Below are positions 25,720 to 32,772 of a DNA stretch of 64,000 bases, piece by piece. Where the stretch lies: positions 1 through 64,000 of the forward strand of contig NZ_LROM01000077.1 of the NCBI RefSeq assembly GCF_001758785.1. The letters run 5' to 3'. Each line of letters begins with the position of its first letter. The first letter of the stretch is position 1. The translations under genes and the position numbers were made by a program. The notes beneath the pieces were generated by a model that had not been told where the DNA came from, searched no databases, and worked only from the letters and a program-made list of their open reading frames with translations. The stretch comes from Duganella phyllosphaerae (GTDB lineage Bacteria > Pseudomonadota > Gammaproteobacteria > Burkholderiales > Burkholderiaceae_D).

Positions 25720-26106
25720 ATGGCACAAGGATTTGCCCGCATCGGGCGCGACATGTATTCCACCGAGATCGAGGTGGGTGGACACAAGCTGATTGGCGAC
25801 GAACCGCCACGCAACGGCGGCCAGGACGCGGGACCGGCGCCTTACGATTTTTTACTTGCGGGCCTGGGCTCGTGCACGGCGATCACGCTGCGCATGTACG
25901 CCGACCGCAAGCAGTGGCCGCTGGAGGCGGTGCAGGTGGACCTGCACCTCAAGCGCAGCGATGACGGTACCGTCATCACCCGCACCTTGCACCTGACCGG
26001 CGCGCTCGATGCGGAGCAGGTGGCGCGGCTGGCCGATATCGCCGAGCGCACGCCGGTGACGATGACGCTCAAAACCGGCGCCCGTATCGATACCACTGTT
26101 GCATGA
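25720..26106 (+). CDS. OsmC-family protein with a single conserved cysteine
   Basis: This 128-residue protein has the OsmC/Ohr fold ([20 protein letters not shown]). OsmC and Ohr enzymes reduce organic peroxides with a reactive cysteine pair. Here the first cysteine (GLGSC) is kept, but the second position, usually in a CPVH-like motif, is threonine ([10 protein letters not shown]). Peroxidase activity by the usual mechanism is therefore doubtful; many YhfA-like members have no proven function. AAAGGAG at 25705-25711 supports ATG 25720, and TAAAAT at 25694-25699 may be the -10. Confidence 0.85.
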   Translation: MAQGFARIGRDMYSTEIEVGGHKLIGDEPPRNGGQDAGPAPYDFLLAGLGSCTAITLRMYADRKQWPLEAVQVDLHLKRSDDGTVITRTLHLTGALDAEQVARLADIAERTPVTMTLKTGARIDTTVA

Positions 26107-26129
26107 CAATCCAGTTGCAAATCGTGACT

Positions 26130-26178
26130 ACCGGTTAAGCCGCGCGGTGTGCTGGCGCACAGTGCATTGTTAACCGGT
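26130..26178. repeat. Perfect inverted repeat before recQ
   Basis: ACCGGTTAA (26130-26138) is mirrored exactly by TTAACCGGT (26170-26178), 43 bases before the recQ start. It does not fit a LexA box. It may be a regulator site or the 3' hairpin of the osmC-like transcript. Confidence 0.4.
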
Positions 26179-26220
26179 TGGCTACTCTGGCCATAGATCC
26201 ACACCACCAGAGAGTCCCCC

Positions 26221-27888
26221 ATGAAAGCCCCGTCAGCCCCGCAGAGCAAACAAATCACCACCTTGCTGCGCAAGGTATTCGGCATCGAAGCTTTGCGCGA
26301 TGGCCAGCGCAACGTCATCGACAGCGTGCTGGCCGGTCACGACACCCTGGCCGTCATGCCTACCGGCAGCGGCAAATCGCTGTGCTACCAGTTGCCGGCG
26401 CGGCTGCTGCAAGGGCTCACGGTGGTGGTCTCGCCCCTGATCTCGCTGATGAAGGACCAGGCTGAAAAGCTTGAGGAAGCCGGCATCGCCAGCGCTGCGC
26501 AAATCAACAGCAGCCTGTCGCGCGCCGACGAACTGGCGGCGCTCGAAGGCATCGAGAGCGCTGCCCACGACATCGTGTTCTGCACCCCGGAGCGCCTGAT
26601 CACGCCGGACTTCCTGGCGTTGCTGAAGGACAGCGATATCGCACTGGTAGTGATCGACGAGGCCCATTGCATCTCGCAGTGGGGCCACGATTTTCGTCCC
26701 GCCTACCTGGAAATCGGCGCTGCCCTGGAAGCGCTTGGGCGTCCGCAGGTGCTGGCGCTCACCGCCACCGCCACTGATGACGTGATCAAGGATATCCGCA
26801 CCCAGCTGGGCCGTCCGCGCATGGCCGTGGTCAACACCGGCATCTACCGTCCCAATCTGCACTACCGCGTCAAGCAGGTCACCAACCCGTCCGAAAAGAC
26901 GGCGCAGGTGCTGGAGCTGGTGCGCAGCACCGAAGGCGTGGGCATCATCTACGCCGCCACCGTCAAGGCGGCCGAGGAAATGCATGCGCAACTCAAGGAT
27001 GCCGGCGAAAGCGTGGCGATCTACCACGGCAAGCTGCGCGCCGGCGAGCGGGTGGAAAACCAGAACCTGTTCATGAGCGGCGAGCGCCGCGTGATGGTGG
27101 CCACCAACGCGTTCGGCATGGGCATCGACAAGCCGGACACGCGCTTCGTGATCCACTTGCAGGTGCCGGCCAACCTGGAAGCGTATTACCAGGAGTCGGG
27201 CCGGGCGGGGCGCGATGGACACGACGCCGAATGCACGCTGCTGTACTACCACGCCGACAAGCGCCTGCAGCAGTTCTTCCTGGTCAAGCACTATCCGCAA
27301 GCCGAGGAACTGCGCGCGGTGTATGAAGCTGCCCGCCAGGCGGTGGCCAGCAACGAGCGCGCCGCGTTTACCGAGGCCGACCTGAAGCCCAGGCTCGAAC
27401 ACATCTCGGCCAGCCAGCTGAAAATCTGCCTGAAGATGCTCAAGGACGGCAAGCTGCTCAAGCGCAGCCGCAAGCTCGATTATTCGCTGGCCAAAACCGA
27501 ACCGAAGGCCGCGCAGTACGAAGAGATGGCGCGGGTGTACGCCGACAAGCACGAGCGCGACCGCGAGGGACTGGAGCAAATGGTCGGCTACGCCCAGAGC
27601 GGCTACTGCCGCTGGAAGCTGCTGCTCGATTATTTCGGCGACGCAGCGCCCGGCTTCGAGCAGTGCTGCAAGTGCGATAACTGCCTGTCGCCGCCGGCGA
27701 TCCAGCTGTCGTCGTTCGACCAGCCCATCGAGCTGGCTACCGCGGCGGACATCGATACGGACATCGATACGGCCACTGAGCCGGGCGTGCCCCCGATCGC
27801 CACGACCGCATTGCCTGAACTGGCTCCTGCGCCGCTGGTGGCCGCCGCCAGTGCTATGGCATTACCTCGAACAGCAGGAACTGCGTAA
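26221..27888 (+). CDS. recQ: ATP-dependent DNA helicase RecQ, HRDC-less
   Basis: This 555-residue 3'-5' helicase acts in recombination repair. Walker A is in MPTGSGKSLCYQLP, the DEAH box in VVIDEAHCISQWGHDFRP, and motif VI in YYQESGRAGRDG. The zinc-binding domain has GYCRWKLLLDYFG and EQCCKCDNC. E. coli RecQ (609 residues) has a winged helix and HRDC domain; here the protein ends soon after the zinc module with an acidic, Ala/Pro-rich tail containing a repeated DIDT unit. The HRDC domain is therefore missing, and the winged helix appears absent or strongly rearranged. The 3' end overlaps the convergent phytase-like gene by 35 bases. Confidence 0.93.
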   Translation: MKAPSAPQSKQITTLLRKVFGIEALRDGQRNVIDSVLAGHDTLAVMPTGSGKSLCYQLPARLLQGLTVVVSPLISLMKDQAEKLEEAGIASAAQINSSLSRADELAALEGIESAAHDIVFCTPERLITPDFLALLKDSDIALVVIDEAHCISQWGHDFRPAYLEIGAALEALGRPQVLALTATATDDVIKDIRTQLGRPRMAVVNTGIYRPNLHYRVKQVTNPSEKTAQVLELVRSTEGVGIIYAATVKAAEEMHAQLKDAGESVAIYHGKLRAGERVENQNLFMSGERRVMVATNAFGMGIDKPDTRFVIHLQVPANLEAYYQESGRAGRDGHDAECTLLYYHADKRLQQFFLVKHYPQAEELRAVYEAARQAVASNERAAFTEADLKPRLEHISASQLKICLKMLKDGKLLKRSRKLDYSLAKTEPKAAQYEEMARVYADKHERDREGLEQMVGYAQSGYCRWKLLLDYFGDAAPGFEQCCKCDNCLSPPAIQLSSFDQPIELATAADIDTDIDTATEPGVPPIATTALPELAPAPLVAAASAMALPRTAGTA

Positions 27889-29041
27889 CCTGTTTGTCAT
27901 TGAAGTTATCGTCCGAAACCAGTACCAGGCTGGCGTGGCCGTTGGCCAGGCGCGGGCCGAAGGCCATGCCTTCGAGGTTGTCCACCCGTCGCAGGCCGGC
28001 CTGGTTCAGGTCCAGCACCAGGCGCTTGGTCATCACCGTGTAGCTGGCGCTGGCCAGCGTGGCCAACTGCGCAATATCGGTGGCGCCGGCGGTCTCCACC
28101 TCGTAAAGGCGCACGTAATTGCGATAGCGGCCTTTATCGTTCTGCACGCCCGCACGTTCCAGCACCAGCATGCGGGTATCGGACAGCGCCATAATTTCCG
28201 AGATGCCGTTGTCGGCGTTTTTGCCCTTGCCCGGCGCTGCCGGAATCGGCTCCAGCGCGTAGGCGTACTGGCCCAGCACCGTGCCGTCGCGGGCGAAGCG
28301 GGTAATACGGCTGATCGCGCCGTGTGCTGGCGTGGGCGCCGGACCGTCCTGGTACAGCGGTCCTTCCAGCGCCACCCAGAGCGACGCGCCGTCGGGCGTA
28401 AAACTCATGCCCTCGAAAGCCTGGTTGTTGCGCGGGCCGCTGCTCTGGTCCACTGCCACGTCGAACAGCGGCGGCAGCGGCAACTCGTAGCGCAGGCTGC
28501 CGTTGGCGTCGGCCTGGCGCACGAAGGGATTGAGCTTGAGCGTGACATCGCCTTCGCTGCCGTACCAGATCGCGCCATCGCGCGGATCGACGCGCAGCGT
28601 TTCCAGGTCGGCCACGGCGCCGCCCCGGCGCGCGAACGTCTTCTTCGATGGATACGCGGAGCCATCGGCCTGCAACAACGTGGTCACACCAGTCAAGGCG
28701 ACTCGCCGAAACGACTGCTGGTCGTAGTCGAGCCTGGCGCGGTAGTAGCGCGCCGGATTATGCTCGGAGCGGTCGTCGCAGATCAGTACCCATTCGCCGC
28801 GCGCGGCGTCGTAGTCGATGCCCGACAGGCCGCCCACCATCGTGCCTCTGTACCGCTGGCGCCACGGCAGCCGTTGTTCGCCGATCAGGCGCAGCGAGGT
28901 GATCGATTCCGGCGTGCGCGCCGATGCAGATACCGGTGCGGCGGCCAGCGTTTCGGCGCTGGCGTGGGAGCTCAGCAACAGCAAAAATGGCAAGCTGGCG
29001 GCGGCGAGGGCGGTGCGAACAGGGGAGGGCAGAACGGCCAT
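27854..29041 (-). CDS. Exported phytase-like esterase (PF13449-type) beta-propeller
   Basis: This 395-residue protein has a signal peptide ending near SSHASA and a beta-propeller of the 'esterase-like activity of phytase' family. Signatures include GLSGIDYDAARGEWVLICDDRSE, NQAFEGMSFTPDGASLWVALEG and VDNLEGMAFGPRLANG (each an EGM/SGI-type blade motif). Family members hydrolyse phosphoesters or simple esters, often under phosphate limitation, but activity is poorly characterised. It lies alone, converging on recQ with overlapping ends, and 52 bases downstream of the cobW-like gene in the same direction. Confidence 0.85.
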   Translation of the reverse strand: MAVLPSPVRTALAAASLPFLLLLSSHASAETLAAAPVSASARTPESITSLRLIGEQRLPWRQRYRGTMVGGLSGIDYDAARGEWVLICDDRSEHNPARYYRARLDYDQQSFRRVALTGVTTLLQADGSAYPSKKTFARRGGAVADLETLRVDPRDGAIWYGSEGDVTLKLNPFVRQADANGSLRYELPLPPLFDVAVDQSSGPRNNQAFEGMSFTPDGASLWVALEGPLYQDGPAPTPAHGAISRITRFARDGTVLGQYAYALEPIPAAPGKGKNADNGISEIMALSDTRMLVLERAGVQNDKGRYRNYVRLYEVETAGATDIAQLATLASASYTVMTKRLVLDLNQAGLRRVDNLEGMAFGPRLANGHASLVLVSDDNFNDKQVTQFLLFEVMP

Positions 29042-29093
29042 GACATTGCTCAGGTCGGGAAAGCGTGCAGTATAGCGGCCCCGGTGGTGCCTG

Positions 29094-30368
29094 TCAGGCC
29101 TTCGCTGTTGACGCTTCCAGATCTTCCATCTCGTCTTCGCGGCTCCAGGCCGGGAACGGATCGACGTAGGTTATCCAGGCGGCGGCGCCGGCGGCCAGTT
29201 CGCGGTCGGTGAGCACGCAGCGGCGGAAGGCGGCTTCCAGGGCCGGCCGATCCAGGTCCGCGCCGATGAAGACCAGTTCGTTCTGGCGATCGCCGAACGG
29301 CTCCACCCAGGCCGCTTCGATGCCATCGCGGTCGGCGTCGCCCACCGGCGGCCAGTTGGCGCGGTCGCTGGCGGCCCACCACTGGCCCACCGGCTCTACC
29401 GACGCAATGCGGCCGGCACGCGAATAGGCCACTGCCCAGTCAGGACGGCTGGCAAACCAGATATAGCCCTTGGCGCGTATCAGGCCCGGCAGCGCCAGGT
29501 CGAGAAACTCGTTGAAGCGCTGCGGGTGCAGCGGACGGCGTTCGCGCAAAACGAAGCTGGCGATACCGTATTCCTCGGTTTCCGGCGTGTGGATGCCGGC
29601 CAGTTCGCGCGCCCACCCGGCCATCTGGCTGGCCCGGTCAAGGTCGAATTTGCCGGTGCCCAGGATCTCGTGCAGCGGCACCCGGCCTTGCTCGGCCAGC
29701 ACCATCTTGGCGGTAGGGTTGAGCGCCTTGATCACCGCGCGTACCGCGCCCATCTGTTCGATGGTGACCAGGTCGGTCTTGCTGACCACGATCACGTCGG
29801 CAAACTCGATCTGCTCCGACAGCAGCGCGGCCAGGGTGCGGTCGTCGCCTTCGCCTGCGCTCTGGCCGCGCTGGGCCAGGAAGTCGGCGCAGTTGTAATC
29901 ATTGAGCAGGTTGACGGCATCGACCACGGTGACCATGGTGTCGATGCGGGCCACATCGTTGAGCGAGGCGCCGTCTTCGTCGGCAAAGTCGAACGTGGCG
30001 GCCACCGGCATCGGCTCGCCCACGCCGGTCGATTCGATCAGCAGGTAGTCGAAGCGGTTTTCCGCCGCCAGCTTGCGCACCTCCAGCAGCAGGTCTTCGC
30101 GCAGCGTGCAGCAGATGCAGCCGTTGCTCATCTCCACCATCTTCTCTTCGGTGCGCGACAGCGCGGCGCCAGCATTTTCCGTGCCGTGGCGCAGCAGCGA
30201 CGCGTCGATATTGACTTCGCTCATGTCGTTGACGATGACTGCCACGCGCAAGCCTTCGCGATTGGCCAGCACGTGGTTGAGCAGGGTAGTCTTGCCGGCG
30301 CCGAGAAAGCCGGAAAGAACGGTAACGGGCAGGCGCACATCGGCCAGTGGTCGGGGAAGGGTGGTCAT
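29094..30368 (-). CDS. COG0523/CobW-type GTPase, zinc metallochaperone (ZigA-like)
   Basis: This 424-residue G3E GTPase has Walker [13 protein letters not shown], the metal-binding CxCC motif in [19 protein letters not shown] and the NKxD-equivalent VVSKTDLV. A CobW C-terminal domain follows ([18 protein letters not shown]). Such proteins hand zinc to client enzymes during zinc starvation. The link to zinc is strong here: zur lies directly upstream and two Zur-box-like palindromes precede the gene. ATG 30368 has AAGGA upstream; the in-frame start at 30386 would lie within the first palindrome. Confidence 0.9.
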   Translation of the reverse strand: MTTLPRPLADVRLPVTVLSGFLGAGKTTLLNHVLANREGLRVAVIVNDMSEVNIDASLLRHGTENAGAALSRTEEKMVEMSNGCICCTLREDLLLEVRKLAAENRFDYLLIESTGVGEPMPVAATFDFADEDGASLNDVARIDTMVTVVDAVNLLNDYNCADFLAQRGQSAGEGDDRTLAALLSEQIEFADVIVVSKTDLVTIEQMGAVRAVIKALNPTAKMVLAEQGRVPLHEILGTGKFDLDRASQMAGWARELAGIHTPETEEYGIASFVLRERRPLHPQRFNEFLDLALPGLIRAKGYIWFASRPDWAVAYSRAGRIASVEPVGQWWAASDRANWPPVGDADRDGIEAAWVEPFGDRQNELVFIGADLDRPALEAAFRRCVLTDRELAAGAAAWITYVDPFPAWSREDEMEDLEASTAKA

Positions 30369-30380
30369 AGCGGTCCTTAA

Positions 30381-30397
30381 ATGCAATCGAGTTGCAT
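30381..30397. promoter_or_regulatory. Zur-box-like palindrome 1
   Basis: ATGCAA and TTGCAT flank TCGAG, 13 bases before the cobW-like start. It shares the TGCAA-N5-TTGCA core with the second site, suggesting two bound dimers. Confidence 0.7.
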
Positions 30398-30414
30398 CAT
30401 AAGTCCGATTGATC

Positions 30415-30439
30415 GCTAATGCAAGCTTGTTGCATTAGC
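30415..30439. promoter_or_regulatory. Zur-box-like palindrome 2
   Basis: GCTAATGCAA (30415-30424) and TTGCATTAGC (30430-30439) form a perfect ten-base inverted repeat around GCTTG, 15 bases past the zur stop. It is the stronger of the two sites and probably covers the promoter of the cobW-like gene. Zur with zinc would repress there. Confidence 0.75.
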
Positions 30440-30454
30440 GCGGATCGTGCGCGG

Positions 30455-30883
30455 CTATTTTTTGGTGGCGCAGTGCGGGCAGGTGCCCTTGATCAGGAAA
30501 TCCATTTCCTGGCTCTGGAAGCCGCTGGGCAGCTTGATCGTGCGCGGCAGCGGCACGTCGGTAAAGCAGGTGACTTCTTCGCAATGGGTGCACTGGAAGT
30601 GCGCATGTTCGTGCGAGTGATGACCGGCGCCGGCGCGAAAACGCCAGACCTGGTCGGCGCCCGCGATGCGGTGCACCAGTTCGTTCTCAGTCAGCCATTC
30701 GAGCACCCGGTACAGGGTGACCGAATCGAGCGCCTCGTCCGGCAGCAGGGCCTGGATATCGTGGTGGGTCAGCGACTTTTCCTGTCCCATCAAAAACTCG
30801 AGCACGGTCACGCGCTGGCGCGTGACGCGGGCGCCGGTCGCGCGTATCAGTGTTTCGGCCTGGTCTGAGGTGGATGTTTGCAT
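30455..30883 (-). CDS. zur: Fur-family zinc uptake regulator
   Basis: This 142-residue Fur-family repressor has the winged-helix part (GARVTRQRVTVLEFL, DSVTLYRVLEWL) and the metal sites HHSHEHAHFQCTHCEEV and CPHC. The two CxxC pairs form the structural zinc site; the His-rich stretch is the sensing site. Assignment to Zur rather than Fur or PerR rests on the COG0523 gene and TGCAA-type palindromes directly downstream. The gene has its own upstream promoter, since the boxes lie after it. Confidence 0.88.
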   Translation of the reverse strand: MQTSTSDQAETLIRATGARVTRQRVTVLEFLMGQEKSLTHHDIQALLPDEALDSVTLYRVLEWLTENELVHRIAGADQVWRFRAGAGHHSHEHAHFQCTHCEEVTCFTDVPLPRTIKLPSGFQSQEMDFLIKGTCPHCATKK

Positions 30884-31034
30884 CCGCGTATGTTACCACG
30901 GCTGCGCTGCAGCTATGGCAAGGTGGGCTGGAAGTGCGGTACCGAAAAATAGTCATCAAGACGTCTTTTAATAAGTTGATAATCGGTTTAGTATTAATTG
31001 TCCCCCGTAAATATTCTAATCCAAGGAGGTTTGA

Positions 31035-32099
31035 ATGAAAAGTCACCGATTATCACGCTTGCCGCTGTTGATTATATTGGGCATGCTTCCAGTTATTACG
31101 CGGGCTATAACGCCTTTACCTGCAATGGGTGTTGATTTATCTCAAACATCGGTATCGGGAATATCGTCCGGTGGTTTTATGGCCGCGCAATTGGCGACCG
31201 CTTATTCCAGCAGGTTTATTGGCGTGGGCGTAATAGCGGCCGGACCTTATTATTGTGCCGGTACTTATCCGGCGCTGACGCCGCTGCAAAACGCCACGGC
31301 GACCTGTATGAGCCCGGTCAATGCTGCGGTCGGCCCGCTGCCTGCCGTATCGCTGAGCAATGCGCGCTATTTCGCCCACCGCGACTGGATCGACGACGTG
31401 GAATACCTGGCGCGCCAGCGCGTGTATGTATTCAGCGGCACCAACGACCAGACCGTCAAGCCGCTGGTCGCGGCCACGGTGCCCACGTATTACAGCCTGG
31501 CGCAGACGCCGCCTGCCAACATCGTCTATCGGCACGACGTCAACGCCGGCCATTCCATCATCGTCAACAATCCGCAGGCCGTGCCGTGCAGCACGACCCA
31601 CAGTCCGTATATCAATAATTGCGGCTTCGAACAATCGCAGGAATTGCTGGCCCATATTTATCCCGGCAGCACGGCGCCGGCTACGAACAGGCAGGGCAAG
31701 ATCGTCAGCTTCGACCAGGCCGAGTTCGTGAAAGGGCGGCGCAGCAGCATGGACCAGACCGCGTATGCCTATATTCCCGCCGATTGCGAGCAGGGCGGTT
31801 GCAAGGTCCACGTCGCGCTGCACGGTTGCCAGCAGGGCGCCGCCGTCATCGGCGACCGGTTTTACAACGGCACCGGCTACAACCAGTATGCCGACACCAA
31901 CCGCACCATTGTGCTCTATCCGCAGGCGGTACCGTCGAATGGCATACCGTTCAATCCCAAGGGGTGTTGGGATTTCTGGGGTTACAGCGACGACAACCCG
32001 GCGCAGCGCACTTTTTATACCCGCAACGCGCCGCAAATGGCCGCCATCGTTGCCATGCTCGACCGCCTGGGGCAGCCGCTGGCTGCCGCCCGGCCCTGA
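31035..32099 (+). CDS. phaZ: Poly(3-hydroxybutyrate) depolymerase
   Basis: This 354-residue hydrolase has an N-terminal signal-like hydrophobic segment, a catalytic serine in SGISSGGFMAAQL, an aspartate in FSGTNDQTVK and a histidine in NAGHSIIV. A C-terminal part rich in paired cysteines (DCEQGGCKVHVALHGCQQG) follows. It cleaves PHB; whether it acts on external polymer or on granules depends on whether the signal is used. AAGGAGG at 31023-31029 gives a very good ribosome-binding site. The first 200 bases of the gene and its leader are much AT-richer than the rest. The phasin gene follows 54 bases downstream, so this is a PHB-metabolism pair. Confidence 0.85.
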   Translation: MKSHRLSRLPLLIILGMLPVITRAITPLPAMGVDLSQTSVSGISSGGFMAAQLATAYSSRFIGVGVIAAGPYYCAGTYPALTPLQNATATCMSPVNAAVGPLPAVSLSNARYFAHRDWIDDVEYLARQRVYVFSGTNDQTVKPLVAATVPTYYSLAQTPPANIVYRHDVNAGHSIIVNNPQAVPCSTTHSPYINNCGFEQSQELLAHIYPGSTAPATNRQGKIVSFDQAEFVKGRRSSMDQTAYAYIPADCEQGGCKVHVALHGCQQGAAVIGDRFYNGTGYNQYADTNRTIVLYPQAVPSNGIPFNPKGCWDFWGYSDDNPAQRTFYTRNAPQMAAIVAMLDRLGQPLAAARP

Positions 32100-32153
32100 A
32101 TCCTCCCTTGACACGCTTGACCACTGCAAGTCCACCAACCGAAAGGGCATCAC

Positions 32154-32654
32154 ATGACTACCCAGGCATTGCAACCGTTGTTCAGCATCCCGGCCTCGCT
32201 GACGCCATCCACCACGTTCGCCCCTTTTGCGGCCCTGGCGCCGTTCGCGCAAGCGGCGCAGGCGGCCATCGCTGCCGGCCGCGAATGGAGTGCTCAGCAG
32301 TCCTCGACTGGCCTCAATGCGCTGCATGCGCAGCTGGACTTGGTGCAAGGCGGCGGCGCGGCGGCGTCGGTGCGACAATTGTTCGCACTGCAGGCGCAGT
32401 TTTTGGAGGGCCTGGCCGCCCAGCAAAAAGAGGTGTTGCAGCAGGTGAGCGCGCGCGCCGAGACCTATGCCAGCGACCTGCGCCAGACCGTTTCCACCGA
32501 CGAGGTTGGCCTGGTAACGGTCGGCTTCTTCAAGGACCTGGGCCAGGTATTGCAGAACAGTGCGGAACAGGCCGGCACCTTGCTCAACTCCACCAGCGCC
32601 GCCGCCACCGTGCTGTCCGATCGGGCGCTGGCTGAAGCTGCCAAAGGCCAATAA
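32154..32654 (+). CDS. Phasin family protein
   Basis: This 166-residue amphipathic helical protein matches phasins, which coat polyhydroxyalkanoate granules. The central part is rich in Ala, Gln and Leu (AAQAAIAAGREWSAQQSS, LFALQAQFLEGLAAQQKEVL) and contains no signal peptide or membrane helix. The gene is downstream of the PHB depolymerase gene in the same direction, supporting the assignment. GAAAGGG lies shortly before the ATG. Confidence 0.85.
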   Translation: MTTQALQPLFSIPASLTPSTTFAPFAALAPFAQAAQAAIAAGREWSAQQSSTGLNALHAQLDLVQGGGAAASVRQLFALQAQFLEGLAAQQKEVLQQVSARAETYASDLRQTVSTDEVGLVTVGFFKDLGQVLQNSAEQAGTLLNSTSAAATVLSDRALAEAAKGQ

Positions 32655-32676
32655 CCAGTCCCAAGGAGGGGTGAAC

Positions 32677-32772
32677 ATGCGAATGAGAAGTGTTATCATT
32701 GTCACTTTCATGATACTCCTTTCATTGCCATGCCCCTCCAGACTTTGCACCTTGCACCACCATTCCCGTTGA
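32677..32772 (+). CDS. Possible leader peptide upstream of the FecA-like receptor
   Basis: A 31-codon ORF has an excellent Shine-Dalgarno sequence (AAGGAGG, 32663-32669, seven bases before ATG 32677). It encodes a hydrophobic segment (SVIIVTFMILLSL) and ends with LHHHSR. Its stop lies five bases before an in-frame ATG (32778) of the receptor gene, a layout that would allow translational coupling. However, a Fur box and -10-like element lie inside this ORF, so transcripts from that promoter would not contain it. It may be a relic or may work only on readthrough RNA from the phasin gene. Confidence 0.35.
   Translation: MRMRSVIIVTFMILLSLPCPSRLCTLHHHSR
32685..32703. promoter_or_regulatory. Fur box before the FecA-like receptor
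   Basis: Read on the minus strand, this 19-base site matches 14 of 19 positions of the Fur consensus, including a full AATGATAA core. TATCAT at 32694-32699 inside it is a good -10, so iron-loaded Fur would block the promoter of the receptor gene. Confidence 0.6.

Noticed and set aside
27723..27780. Duplicated GACATCGATACG units at the end of recQ as a possible microsatellite or phase-variable tract
   Set aside because: Only two copies of a 12-base unit, in frame; too short for phase variation.
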